Below, one piece after another: positions 1 through 12,545 of a stretch of DNA of 64,000 nt; within the stretch, counting starts at the first letter, position 1, and each line of letters begins with the position of its first letter. Source of the DNA: Cyrtodaria siliqua (taxonomy: Eukaryota; Mollusca; Bivalvia; Adapedonta; Hiatellidae); the NCBI GenBank assembly GCA_037043455.1, contig JAWPHD010002648.1:183246-247245 (forward strand), written 5' to 3'. The position numbers and the translations under genes are program-made. Below the pieces are notes generated by a model. The model ran no database searches. It saw only the letters and a program-made list of their open reading frames with translations, and was not told the origin of the DNA.

Positions 1-99
1 AGAGTACTAGATTCTGTTTTTCCGTTTTTCTGAGTACTAGCTTCTGTTTTTGTATATGCATATATACATGATTATATATGTGTTATATTGGATATTATT
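1..99. other. AT-rich start of window, no call
   Basis: Contains a short direct repeat (GAGTACTAG...TTCTGTTTTT, twice within the first 55 bases) and no coding potential. No recognised element. Confidence 0.4.
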
Positions 100-415
100 G
101 CTTCCCTGTCCATTAGAGCATGTCGGTGATTTCGTTGTTTACACTGCTCCAATGCGTGTGGGTGACAATAGAGTAATGATGAGGATTGGTGAACCCTGAC
201 AACTGATTTAATTCCCAGAGGCCTTTTTGATACTGATCGTTCCTAGGCGGTAGCTCTCTCTGTCAACTGGTTTGTGTTTGGAATGCCACATATATTTTTA
301 ACGTATTTTATTAATAGTGTAATTGTTGTTTGTGTTAATGCGTGTTTTGGTTGATTGTTTTCTGTGAAACATTATTCAAACCCAACTATAATGTGACGGT
401 TTAAATAAAGGTAAC
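100..415 (+). repeat. Decayed 3' tail of the RT-element family
   Basis: Follows the order of the RT-element 3' tail seen intact near 13.4-13.7 kb: a TTTACACTG block, a GGGTGACAATAG block, a GGTGAACCCT block, a GGCGGTAGCTCT block, TTTGTGTTTG, then GCGTGTTTTGG and TTCTGTGAAA. The last two mark a second tail subfamily, also seen at about 30.4 and 32.4 kb. It is non-coding and strongly diverged. Confidence 0.55.
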
Positions 416-1149
416 CACGTCAAAACTTACCGGTTAGATAATAAGTGATTTGCTGTCGTTTAAGAACTAAGTTAATGTTGATTTTGCCTCGATTAATAAT
501 AATTAGTGCTCTCGTTGCTCATTTTATAACCATACATATCCGTCCTAATTTTCGAACTAAACATGCTATATTACATTTGTTTTTCTTTATTGCAATGTTG
601 CGGGTATGACTCCGTGTTATGATTAATGTTAATGAATTTGTTTCTTTCCTAAGTGCATCGGAAAATGACTGTCATAACATGTTGTAAGTGATAAGGAACA
701 TTAAAACATGTTTAGAATCGTTGTTATGTTGTCCTGTTTACTATATAATTTCATCATTTATTTGGTGGTGGTATAGTGCCATTTTGCTTGGGCGATGTTG
801 ATGTTTATATTATCAGTTTTCGTACTATGGATTAGCTGTATAATGGATTTAAATTAAATTGATGTCAGTAGTTTGTGAAAGAGAAGAACAAGCTAATCAA
901 TCAGTTTAAACCCTGTTTTAAGAGGTCATCGCTGTTGATATTATTTAATCATCAAAAGAACATAATGATGAATAGTGTTAATTAGATTTCATAAATGTCA
1001 ATACCACTTGCCTTGAGCTATGCTTGTCAACTTTTGACGAAACAAATAGTATCATTTATTATAAACTGATATAAAACAATAGTGTTATAGATTGATTTAC
1101 GCATTGCACCATGTCATTCATTTCCAATGGTGACTTTGGTTCGACTTTC
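416..1149. other. AT-rich intergenic DNA, nothing recognised
   Basis: No open frame of note, no repeat partner noticed elsewhere in the window, no RNA gene. Stops occur frequently in all frames. Confidence 0.5.
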
Positions 1150-2730
1150 TGAACAAACTACAAAGCTACAGAGGTGAAACCTTGACCCTGGTTTAAACCA
1201 CCAGCACGGCGTTTTTTCCACTGACCCAATGTGTGTTTTTGTGTCGCACACGTTGCTTCTGTTTTTCCTTGTAATTGCTGTTTGTGTATTGTTTGTTTTA
1301 AAATGTAAGGAACAAGTATACATAGTTCAGAGTTGTACACAATATTGCTAGTACTTCTGAAAATACTACTAGTATTTCCAAGTTTCTCATGTGTTATTGC
1401 AGCTAGATCAAATGCAAATATTACGAATACAACTTGTTTCAATTTGTTCTAGTAACATGTATTTTGATGGTTATTAACCTTCTCCTTAATATCTGTTTTA
1501 AAGAGTCCTCCCGTAAACCATAATCTATCAAGGCATAGTCTATTTTGTTTCTGTCTGAAATAACAGTATGCACATTTTAAACAGAAACAACAGAAATGCA
1601 ATAGTACATTGAGAATCTGTGACGATTTGTCAATTACAACGACAATTACAACAATACCATCTATTCTAAAAAATCATTTATTCTCATTGTTGTATTCTAA
1701 TCATTATATATAACGAGAACAATGTGCATTTGTTCTTGATTACACGGTTGCGTGTACATCTCCATATATTTAAGACCGATTTTGAAGTCAGTTTCATGAC
1801 TCACAAAACTAATGCGTTTGTTGGCAGAAACTTTAAATTGTTCTGGAAGTATTAGACATAATTTTACGAAAGATGTATCATCATTATCAAACATTTATAG
1901 TAATAACCATTGTCGTGCACTTATTGCAGTGCGTTGTTTCCGGAATTATACTCAAATAATTCCATTATGAAGACGTTGAGTAATATAATGTGTCATGTCG
2001 AATTTTAAAATAAGGAAAAAAGATGTAATAAAGATCAGATGAAAACATGTAGAACAAACCAAAGAATTACTACTACTTACACTTCCAGTACTTATTAGAC
2101 CTCATTCGAGATAGATTTTACCTATCTATTGTCATATTACTTATCTTGGCGTATACGGAACTTGAATGTTCGCGTGTCCGTTTAACATTTTCAGATTATG
2201 GTACTTTATACTGTTTTGATATTTCTGATACCGTATATATTTCTAAAGATGGCGGACAACTGGCAAACGACTGGGTGGTAGCCAGGGACACCCTCAATCA
2301 ATGCCATATAGATATTGGCAAAATCTAATAACTGCCAACGGGCGAATCATTAAATAAAAGTTAATTTGGATTGTTTCTTCTACTTTAAATTTCGGTGTAT
2401 TATTGTTAAAATGAGATAAAGATGATTTTTTGTATGAACCGTGTGTAATTCCCCATCAATGCATACAAAATACATGACTGAACATGTGCACCTACTATAA
2501 TTATTAGTACCGTATTCCTATGCATGGTAGCCTAGGTAATCATTGACATCTTACGTACCGAATGGTATTTACCTTTGCAAACCATCGCCTCAATCCGTCT
2601 ATTAGCCCTTCACATAAACGAGTAATTACGTATACATGATATATAGGCATATAAGCTTCTTAGGGCCATGCTATTGAGCAGCTGTTAAGACGACGTACAA
2701 CTATTGAATATGAACTAAAAACAGACAGGA

Positions 2731-4107
2731 AAAAACAGCATATTAAGCTGTTCTTCTCAGCAACAGTATACGTACGTTACTATTACTACATTAGTAAAAT
2801 GAATAATTTGCATATGTTGGTCTACGATTTTAACAGTGTGCATTACAGCATATCATTTTACTGTCAAGCAGATTCAAAGCAAACCACAGATAAATGGTAT
2901 GGTTATTGTAATGATTAAATTTACGTATATGTACACTCCGATTATCGCAGCCAACAACTACATACATACATACTCCTGGAGCACCCTAGAGTGTGGTTTA
3001 ATACCCAAGCGCAATTTGTGTCATTGGCTGTTACAAAGCGGTACTTCTGCTGTCAACCATGTTTTATTCGTGGTATCGCATACTTTGCTTCTGTTAATCC
3101 ATGTAATTTTGTTGTTGTTGTTTTGCATGTGTGTCTGAGTTCTGTGAATGTATATACTTCAAACATACACTTCAAACATACATATATTCCATAGATACAC
3201 TTGAATTGCAGACACTTATATGTTATTAAAATGTCTGCTGAAGTGCAAGAGTTAAAGTGGTTTAGAAACAGCAATGAGCTTAATGCTGGGTCCAATACAG
3301 AATCATAGTAAATTTCAGTACAATACTATAAGACTGATGTTCTAAAATCACTAACAAATTAAAACGTTCGGATAAAACACTTAAATTTCTTTTCTAACAT
3401 AACTTTCGGTGTGAGAGTGTGATAAAGCCATAATGAATTGATCATATTACACTAGTTAAATTGAGAGTGTGATAAAGCCATAATGAATTTATCATATTAC
3501 ACTAGTTAAATAAATATGCACATGAAGGCCGAATCATTACTGGTCGGTCCTTTCCATTTAGCTCTCTGTTTACATCTTCGATTTCCGTAACCTTTTTAAA
3601 TATCTGAACAAACAGAACTTGACAAGATAGTTCCAGTGTTCGGTGGCGTACGGCGTATACCGAGTCCACATAAGTGATTATTTAGTATTGCATTTATTAA
3701 CCTCTTTGGATAAAGATGAAATGATGCTCGTTACCATGGTTACAGCCTCGCATATTATACTTTTGTTCCATTTTTTCGAATTCGTTTAATAAATTCAATA
3801 GGAAACAGACACTCATTTAAGATCTTCTATATATCAACATTACTGATCTAAAGAGGTAATAGTGACGTTTCCCGCGCTTGATTGGACGCTAATTCGTGTC
3901 AGCTGGTAGAGGGTGTATTTCACGTTCCTACCAAATGCCTGCACTTTCCATAAATACTGCATCCATGATGATCGATTGTGTGGTCGCTCAAGTATTTGTC
4001 TTTTCGGAATATGACCCTTGATAAGTTCTTGATTAGGTCCTTCTTTAATCGCAGATAACTTATACTTTATTTTATGATTATATACCAATTCGCTTTTAAT
4101 ATCCACA
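2731..4107. other. Segment present only in copy 1 of the duplication
   Basis: At the matching point in the other copy (about 36,977) the flanks join directly: GAATATGAA is followed at once by TTGCTAAAGGCC. This 1.38-kb segment is therefore either an insertion here or a deletion there. I see no terminal repeats or reverse transcriptase in it. The small frames (100 aa at most) look like chance. Confidence 0.55.
3413..3511 (+). repeat. Two tandem 50-bp units
   Basis: GAGAGTGTGATAAAGCCATA starts at 3413 and again at 3463, giving a period of exactly 50 bp and near-perfect identity (one difference, GAATTG versus GAATTT). Confidence 0.9.
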
Positions 4108-4975
4108 ACATTGTATGCTTGCTAAAGGCCAATTTCATTCATACATTTAAGCGTCAGTATTATAAACCCTATCCATGTTTCCAAGTGTTAGCCGACGATT
4201 GCCTTGATTGATTAATTTAACACTATATACGTCATGAGAAGGCAGCAATGAACCAGTTTAATCAACTGGCTTACGTGTCTCACCCATATATTCAACCTAG
4301 TCTCTGCCAATTTTAGTCTACTAGAGTAAGAGGTCCGTTCAATACACGCTATACATTGCAATATAAATCATAAACATATTCATTGTATATTTTGGGATGC
4401 ATTATTAAAAATACACGTCATGGTCATGGAGCCGGTGTTTCACACGCGTGTAAATATGTGATATTGTTAAAGGCATGTTTTGTGCAAACGATAATACAGT
4501 TATGTTTAAATGGGCATGCAATACATGATTTATGTATTTAAACGAAGTAAACACATTTTTACTTCTATATAGGTTACTACATATATCATGATGATCCTAA
4601 AGGAACAGTAGTAATACTAATGATTTGTAGCTGGGCCGATCTAAATTGTACTTATTTTCAAATAAGCAATGATAATTTGCTCATTATTTAAAAACAAACA
4701 TTCAAACACTATTTGGAGAAAATCGAAAACAATTATAGAAATACTTCCGCTGAACATCCCTTATTTCGAAGAAAATCAATAGCATTAACTGCATCTTAAA
4801 TGGGGATGAATTGGTGAAGTGTTGTGAATTACTTTCCCAGATGCCATGACGTCAACATGCATACTAAATAAACCTCGTCTAGTCGAAGTGTAATACCCGT
4901 TAATACCATTAATTCTGGTAAATATTTACGTGCATTAGTAAACTAATTGTGTCTGTTTTTAGCGAAATGAGCTGC

Positions 4976-6165
4976 GATCTGTGCATATCCCACTATCGTG
5001 TCGGTCTCAATTCACCTGCATGCAACTAAATGCATGTTTGTTTCTGTCACCAAAAGTATATCCGTGCACACTAATTTGTTTTCTTTGCATCTATCGGCAA
5101 GATAATTTAACTGTTCAATACAACTTTACGTGTATTCACAATAAGCAGTATGAAGCACTACATCCAAGATCATGTATTATGCTTCTTTGTTATTTAAACA
5201 TTATACCAAAAGTCCACCTCATGATGTATTAAATTAGCAACCATGGTGCTTTTGTTATAAGTAGTAGGATGGGTGCATGTAGTAGAATGTGTTGTAGTAG
5301 TAGTAATATTTTACTGTCGATCATCAATAAAGATTAGGGTTGAGTTTCCAAATGTATCCTTTAATACTCTCTTTTGAGACAAAATATGAACAAATAAAAA
5401 GTGTTTTCGTTAAGCAGCAGAACGTTTTTACCATTATAATAAATAGTTTGCAAGGAATGTCTGAGAAAACGTGTCTACTATATCCATTCATTTAAGCTCC
5501 GCGTTACATGTAATTGTCGATATCCCGAATCAGTCAGAAGCCCATCCTGCTAGCAAGTAGTCCTACACGAGTTCCATTTTGCGTTAATATGTCCTGTTTA
5601 TAACACAATCAATGTAAATATATAAAACGATAGTATAGCCATAGACCTAGTTCATAGCTCTCCTTCAGTCAACAAACAAGAACGCTGTTATCAATTTTAG
5701 CAAATACATCTCAGAAGCTTTCTCTTTAAGACGTACCATGATAAATAACTGATAAACACGTTCATCCTCACTATAATACAATTGTTCTATTGTACCGTAT
5801 TAGATATTAGATTTTGATTCCGATATATATATTTTTTTTCTTTTTCTCCATGATATATCTCCTTTTTTCCTTCTTGTTTTTCATATTAATTCATAAATTA
5901 ATGAACCTGTACTAATCTTGTTATTGTGGTCAAATTATATTTGTAAAATGTATGTTTTTAGGATGAAAAACTATGTAATAGTTTAAGTCAATAGAATTTC
6001 TTCTTCTTCTTCACATTAATACTGCTTTATCATATGTGATTATCTTAATAGCAAAGTCACATTTAAATGTTTATATCATGCCAGACAGGTGTGAAAGTTG
6101 CATATGCTGGTTCTAAATAAAATAGAAATAAAATCGATGAGGAAAGGTATAGACCCAGTTGCGTT
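4976..6165. other. AT-rich intergenic DNA, nothing recognised
   Basis: The duplication ends near 4975. No gene or RNA is recognised in the rest. Around 5820-5880 there is a T-rich tract. The last 50 bases before 6166 resemble a decayed minus-strand RT-element tail (AGAAATAAAATCGATGAGG, then TTCAAG), which continues after the insertion at 6166-7001. Confidence 0.5.
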
Positions 6166-7001
6166 CAAGTACTCCAAATAAATCCAGAACGAACGTAGAA
6201 CAAACGCAGAACGATATGTACGTTCGTTCGTTTTCATCATTCAGCGTTTTAAACAATGAAGGATGAATGAATTTTGTTTTACAACGCTGAAAACGAACAA
6301 AACGCTATTTCGCTATTTCGGACAACTTCCAGTATTATCCTTTTGAGTTGGTAATTAGTCTCCATTTAAACCAAGTGCGTTTTTCATTATCTTAATATAA
6401 AGAATTACACTTTGTAAATGGTAACGATTTTACATTTACTTCTATTTGAATTGATTCAAAATGGGAAATATTATATTCATTATGTAGCACGAACTATATA
6501 ATATTTTAATATAAAACTAAAATAATGTTGCTAACAACAGCCGGCATATTTTATATAGTGTCATGTATGTTATAATTTTGTTCAAACTAACATAAACCCA
6601 GAAGTAAACAGAATAATCATCAACCTGCACCACCAAATAATAAAGGACACATTCTTCAATATGATCACATAACCATTAGTCGCCGACTCGTGATGAAAAT
6701 GGCATGACTGGAAAGCATGCGTAATTTAATCGTGGGAGATGTTGCGATTGTTAAACGCTGAACGAACGAACGCAATTGCATTTCTCCGTTTGTGCATTTA
6801 AACGAACACATTATGTTGCTTTTGCTCCGTGTATTTAAATAAACGCAACAGTTTCGTTTATAAACGCTGAATGCATTCAAGAACGCAAATGAATTGCATT
6901 TTAAAAAATACTTTCATAAAAATGAAATTCAAATGGAGAGCACACGTAGCACAATCGGAACGCAAACGAAACGAATACGGAATGCATTTTTGGCGTACTT
7001 G
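6166..7001. mobile_element. Non-autonomous TIR element with GAACGAACGC subterminal arrays
   Basis: The ends are CAAGTACTCCAAA at 6166-6178 and TTTGGCGTACTTG at 6989-7001, whose reverse complement is CAAGTACGCCAAA: 13 bp with one mismatch. Inside each end is a degenerate array, AACGAACG-type at 6186-6345 and its inverse plus related GAACGCAAACG units at 6750-6985. The roughly 400-bp centre is AT-rich and encodes no transposase. The flanks are two halves of a decayed RT-element tail, so the element was inserted into older repeat DNA. A target-site duplication is not obvious. The superfamily is unknown. Confidence 0.6.
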
Positions 7002-7525
7002 AAAGCAAAAGTCAACAACAAACACACAGAGAAACAACTAATAACTTTAATGGCAAGATATTACAAACACAAAAGGGTTGACCAAAGGGCTACCGCCTTG
7101 GAACGGTCAGGGGCAAAAAAAACGCGTTTTTTATGAAAGTCGAACATGAAATGCATAAAAGGCATGACGTTGTATCACAAATATAAACGTGTTGACAATG
7201 ACAAGTGTTAGAACTGATAGAGGCACAGTAGGACGCTGTGGGGTTAAACCAGGTTCTAGGATGCAACAAACCCCTCTCTTAACCTAGTGTCATCCCAATA
7301 AAACAGCACAGTGTGAAGGAAGATATCCCCGCCAGGTTATATTCTCTAACAAACAAGGCATTAATAGGCAATATAAGTCTAACATATAAATGGCCACGCA
7401 TATATAATATAAAATACAATCAAATAGAAAGCCACACAGCATGTACTCAAGTACGTGGCGTTAAGGGTACGACAAAACAAGATTTAAGTCAAACTTCAAA
7501 CGCTAACGTTGTTTGAGAATTAAGT
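7002..7525 (-). repeat. RT-element 3' tail fragments, minus strand, partly tandem
   Basis: Read on the minus strand, this carries the tail landmarks: ATAGGCAATATAAG near 7367, CCCGCCAGGTTA near 7330, TTCTAGGATGCA near 7254, and AAAGGGTTGACC plus CTACCGCCTTGGAACGG near 7071-7106. A second set of landmarks (TATAAACGTGTTGACAATG near 7180) shows two partial tails head to tail. Non-coding. The frames at 6894-7136 and 7313-7516 are by-products. Confidence 0.65.
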
Positions 7526-9822
7526 TATACATCATCATAGGGTCCACTATCTGTCCGCTCATCGCAAAGAGGAAGAATCAATTAGAATATCGCATATCGC
7601 ATATGTTCATATCACGTGTATACAAATAGTATACGAGTATCGGGCTCAGCGATTTCCACTATTTGACCATTAAGAATGGATATGCAATGGGTGATTTGTC
7701 AGTCATCTGTGTTCGATACTGAAACCAGACCGTCTCTAAATTGTTATTCAAATGAATAGTGAAGACTTACAACAAATCAACTGACATTTACCCATTTATA
7801 TATCCATTTCAATTACTAGCATTTAATGTCGGCAACATAATTTAGCTATGTGTTAACTATATACTATTCTCTTCAGAATATGCCATGTTATAGCGGGTTT
7901 TGACGTTTTTAAAAAAAACATATTTAGTGTGTGCATTTAAATAGTTTAATCATTATAACACACACTTACGATCCATGGTTCATATCAAACGTTTCAATAG
8001 CATATTGAAACAGTCTCAAACATGCATACACTCGCGTTATCCATTGCTGCAGAAACATTCTAGAGTGATACAGTGTTTAGTAAACGCATAGCATTCATAA
8101 TTATAGTGGATATCATCCCATGCATACGAAATTGTTAGCTAGATGCTTGGGAGTAAAATTGTTTTTGAAACCGTACCCCATTACACGCCAGTTTAGAAAG
8201 GAACAAACGCCATTTTCATAATATTGTTTTGTATTTTCTATTTCAATACCCAGCCATTACCTCGGAAATGCACGGCACATATAACGTCTTGGGATAATCT
8301 AGCAACGTATTATTAAGTTCTCGTCCATACGTTATATTAGTTACGACTGATTACACTGTATGTCAACTGTTTGAAGTAATGAACGTATTTCCTCTCAATT
8401 GGGAGAGCAATTAGTTATTTTCCCGATGTTCCAATCAGCGATATCTGATGTGATGGTCCTCGTGGGATCGCTTTGATGAATTGCTGTATCCAACTTCAAA
8501 GAAATAGCGATACATGCAGCCACGATTCAGCTCGGACAATGTGTTACTGTAAATACATACATGGAGCAAATGTTGGCTTGTGGCATGCGGCGTGTGTATA
8601 CCTTTAGTGAAAAATGGTGTATAAAGGTAAAACATAAGAGTGTAAATTGTTCGAAAGTGTCTCAAAATAATAAAGAGGTAAGAAAGTATGGCTTTTGAAA
8701 AAATATCACATGATACAGTTTTATAGACGGAGACACTAGTCGAACAGGAAACAGAGTATTCGAGGACCACAGTCAACCAAAACATTCATAAATATCAAAC
8801 AACATTTACAAGAATGACTAAAAGGCAAGTTGCCTACTATCATCATGATCATAAACATAAAGTGGCTGACAATTGGGCAATCGCCTTGGAACAGTCAGTG
8901 TTTAAAGGGCCGTAATTAACTCAGTTATATTGCGGTGTGTTATTTCCATAGAATATGTAGAATGTCATGCAATCACTTAACTAAATTGTATTGCTCAAAT
9001 CGCGCATGTTTGTTTTTAGCAAATTGAAGTTGAAATGCAGTATTTGAGTGAACTTGCAACAATGAACTTGTAATTAAAACATTCACCAATCCGACAGTTT
9101 TACATTTCAGGAACTTTGTTTGAGCTTTTCCTTAAGTTGATTTAAATAACCGACTAACCTTCATACTTAATTAAGTTGAAAGAAGACACACGGCAATCTT
9201 GAAGTTCTTAATAAGGATTAAAATGTTCACATGAAATTATTAATTCAGTTGTATTTTGGCTTTAAATCTGCTTGCATATAATAACAGACTGATCCAAATG
9301 TTTCATTCATTTGTATTAGGCATTTGGAACACAATGATTCCGTTCAATTAATTAATCGAAGAATATCTTAAGTTATTACTACGTATACTTATATCAGTTA
9401 GAAAACTTTACATTATATAACTCAGTGACTACGACGTAGTTAGTTAGGATAAAACCACACGAACTGACATGCTATTTCGAATTAAAACACAGTTTTATTC
9501 GATTTATGATTTATGAAGCAGGTTATTCATTTCAAATATTAAAAAAAGTCTACACTTACGACGAGAGCGTATACATCTCTCATAAAAAGACATGCATATA
9601 TATCCTTATTTCATACGGTTATACTGTGTGTCAGCATTGAGTGACTCATGCCTATCTATTATTTAAGGGAACCAATTATAATTGTTGAGTCATAAATGTT
9701 ACAGAGTTCCGTCTAACATTTGTCACGTGATGCTGATCTTAGCTTGCATGGCTTGTGACCGCAAACAGTTCCAAAATAATCAAGGTCAGAATGTTGATAT
9801 ATGTATTATATATGAATCGACA
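7526..9822. other. AT-rich intergenic DNA, no gene recognised
   Basis: About 2.3 kb without a recognisable coding region. A 116-codon minus-strand frame (8435-8785) has no recognisable motif. A short stretch near 8865-8900 (GGGCAATCGCCTTGGAAC) is another scrap of the RT-element tail on the minus strand. Confidence 0.5.
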
Positions 9823-9859
9823 TCCCGCCATCCGAAATCGATTCTTGCGGATGGCGGGA
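9823..9859. repeat. Perfect 12-bp inverted repeat (hairpin)
   Basis: TCCCGCCATCCG at 9823-9834 and CGGATGGCGGGA at 9848-9859 pair perfectly around a 13-nt loop. This is unusually GC-rich for the neighbourhood. It is not T-tract-associated, so there is no sign of a terminator. Confidence 0.85.
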
Positions 9860-9869
9860 GGTGTACTGT

Positions 9870-10075
9870 AATATACTATTGAGTATAACATCGTTCGCAA
9901 AATGAATCATAAACTCTTCAAAACGACTTACATTATCTTACATTATCTGTCACAAAATGCATTAGTTTTGATATGAAATGGATTTTAAAAGCATCTTAAG
10001 GATATGGATATATACACGCAACCGTGTAATCAAGAACGATGCAATGCGTTATCCATGTTACATTCTGATTACGAA
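9870..10075 (-). repeat. Inverted third piece of the 1.1-5 kb / 32.7-41.5 kb repeat
   Basis: On the minus strand it reads GTTCTTGATTACACGGTTG, the same as 1733-1751 and close to 34,677-34,695. It continues through a CCATAT block, a block resembling TTTGAAGTCAGTTTCATG, and AAAACTAATGC. Similarity fades over about 200 bp. Confidence 0.65.
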
Positions 10076-11084
10076 CGACGGGAATCAGTATGTGTTTTTG
10101 TTAATATACTGAGCAAAACTGATGATATATCGTCGTGTTTAAAGTGTCGTCGTAAGTGATATAGCGTATTACTTTAAACATACCGTAAATGGCAGGGGGA
10201 CAGCCTGTGCCGGCAGATATGGATTGCACATTATTTGTCATATCAGGTGGTACAAAAACGACGTATCAGTGATAATAACACTACAGTTTAATGATAAATA
10301 AAGATATCCACGTCAGGTTATATAAACAGCTATCAGGGGCAAGGACAAGGATAAGAAACATCGATATCTATGTTACAAGTCCAATTTGAAACTAGTTGTA
10401 TTAGTATTTTTTACATGTGTATTCGCTGTAGTACGAGATTAGAAATATATAAATCGTATTAATCATTAATACACATTTGAAATGTGTCGAATTTCCCTTA
10501 CGTTTTAGAACAAATGAAATAAATTTCATAATAAAAGTCAAACATTAAATGAAGCATTCACAGAACACAGTAAACCAAAAAAGGCTTTATAAAGCGTGTT
10601 AATATATTTTTCCTCTAACACTGTAAACATAAATACAATTTAACACATACCCATGTATAAATAACTATTTTATTGCGTTGTTATAGAAATGTTGGTTCCT
10701 GTCTGATTTAAAATAACAATAGAGTATCAATGTATTTAAACTATAAAAGAGAAAAATAATGTTCAGCTTGTTTTGTTGCCGGTGCAGACAGACCAACATG
10801 AGGCACCTATGGATACAAGTGATATATTTTGACGCGTCAAACAAACTAAACACACACACACAAACTTATAATACATCCGCCTAAATGACAACATTGTCAG
10901 TTGTCAACACTTCCTTTACAGTCCCCAGTCGCTTATAAAAAGTGTTAATAGATAAACTAAAGTGGATGACAAAATTGCAGACACACTTTCCACTGGGCCT
11001 TAATGATAATATTTATCAAAAATGAAATATTTTAAAAGGGCCTTCTATTGACATTTTAGCTATATTTTCCAGCGTAAATATATG
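10076..11084. other. Intergenic DNA, decayed repeat scraps only
   Basis: No gene recognised. A short region near 10,300-10,325 (TATCCACGTCAGGTTATA) resembles the RT-element tail on the minus strand. (CA)n runs near 10,850. Confidence 0.4.
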
Positions 11085-12545
11085 TATTATGGTTGTAGAC
11101 GTATTGATAAATCAAACGGAAATCACGTATTACTATGTCAGTCGCACATTTACATATTATTTTTAAACAGACTGGAAACTACTCGATGTTTTCTTGTTTC
11201 ACCTCTCTATCCTTTTCTTCACATAACCTAATTGACATGAAAGCAGACAACATTTTCATTCGAACATATGCTTCGTATAACACTGCTTCCATAATTCAAA
11301 GCATACGCAGCATATTCTCCCACCCCACATTGACAAGGACATTCACTTCAGACATTTTCTAAAAAATCTTTATCTGAATAAGGGCATTGATTTTATGGTA
11401 CTTTTTGAGATAATCGTGTTGTTGATTCTATTCCGAAATACTTCAATAAATCAGAAATTTGTTATAAGTACAAAAGACTATTTGAAATATGATTTCCAAC
11501 TACAACAAAATAGTGTCTAACCTTGATTTAGTTAATAACATTCATAAGGAGTGCGAGAGTAGAACATCTAAATGTTGCTATGCTACGGCCGGTCATGTCA
11601 TCGCTGGTCATTTTTATATATAAACGTATACGGCATTTCTTTTCTAAAGGTCCGAAGTATCGATTGCCTTCAGTGATTGATTTTAATGCATTTCATGGTC
11701 AGGTCGCCCATTCCATTGAGGCTTTTAGTATTAATGGTGTCGCAGGGAACAACCTGACTCTAACTCCCTTTCTCCTTGGAAAAAGCGTAACTCTAGGCCT
11801 GATGGTTGTAGACGTATTGGTTACATCAAACGGAAATGACGTATTACTATGTCAGTCGCTGATTTACATACCATTTTTAAACAGTCTGGAAAGCACTCGA
11901 TGCTTTCTTGTCTCATCTGTCTCTCCATTTCTTCACTTAAGCAAATTCACGAGAAAGCAGACAACATATTCATTCGAACAGATCCTTCGTATAACACTGC
12001 TTCCATAATTCAAATCTATACACAGCATGGAGTCTGATAACGTCAGACATTTTCTAGAAACCCTCTATCTTAGTAAAGGTATTGCTTTTAATCGTTATTT
12101 ATTGAGTTAATCGTGTTGTTGATTATATATTCCTAAATATTTCAAAAATTCCGAAAATCCTATAATTTGTTATCAGAACAAAAAACAACAATTTGAAATG
12201 ATTTTTAACTACAAAAAAATAGTTTTTAAATTTGATATAGTAAATAATATACCTGCATGCGCGTGAAGAACATCTAAATCTAAATTGTGCTATGCTCCGG
12301 CCGTTCATGTCATTGCTGGTCATTGTTATAGATAACAGTATTCGGCATTTGTTTTCTAAAGTAAGTATGTTTCCGAAGTATAGATTACCACATGTGACTG
12401 ATTTTAATGCATATCGGGGTCAGATCGCCAAACCATTTAGGATGTTATTATTAAATGGTGTCGTAGAGAACAAGCTGACTCACTTTCTACTTGGAAACAG
12501 ACTATTTCAACACCATAGATACCCGTATTACTTTCTATACGGCTA
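11085..12545 (+). pseudogene. N-terminal part of RT-element ORF, in tandem partial repeats
   Basis: A roughly 690-bp unit occurs about two and a quarter times. GTAGACGTATTG plus a CGGAAAT(C/G)ACGTATTACTATG block occurs at 11,094-11,140 and 11,809-11,855. GATAATCGTGTTGTTGATT and its relative occur at 11,410 and 12,105. A TGCTATGCT(A/C)CGGCCGGTCATG-like block occurs at 11,576 and 12,288. Peptides such as SKGPKYRLPSVIDFNAF (about 11,655-11,705) and KGIDFID-like pieces match my memory of the N-terminal part of this RT family's protein in other marine invertebrates. Stops and frameshifts are abundant. Tandem 5' sections are consistent with Penelope-like insertion structure, but local duplication is also possible. 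Confidence 0.6.

Larger units (their letters stand above)
1150..4975 (+). repeat. Diverged duplication, copy 1 (less-invaded copy)
   Basis: Collinear with 32,685-41,455. Matching blocks by eye: 1150-1310 with 32,685-32,850; 1336-2530 with 34,275-35,445; 2608-2730 with 36,853-36,978; 4108-4470 with 36,975-37,357; 4531-4790 with 38,485-38,852; 4790-4930 with 39,495-39,640; 4940-4975 with 41,410-41,455. Identity looks like 80-85% with small indels. The small frame at 2146-2328 is broken by a stop in the partner copy, so I do not regard it as coding. Bases 2731-4107 are absent from copy 2. Because a third, inverted piece occurs near 9.9-10.1 kb, this may be a dispersed repeat rather than a one-off segmental duplication. 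Confidence 0.8.

Noticed and set aside
2146..2328. 60-codon frame with protein-like sequence in duplication copy 1
   Set aside because: Does not begin with ATG, and the partner copy at about 35,080 carries a stop and indels in the same frame, so there is no sign of conservation.
8435..8785. 116-codon minus-strand frame
   Set aside because: No motif and ordinary composition for AT-rich DNA. A frame this long is expected by chance in 64 kb.
9823..9859. Rho-independent terminator
   Set aside because: No T-run after the stem, and the context is eukaryotic.
11580..12037. 142-codon plus-strand frame as an intact gene
   Set aside because: Only its first half (SKGPKYRLP region) matches the RT family; the rest is out of frame with the family protein. 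It is a decayed fragment.
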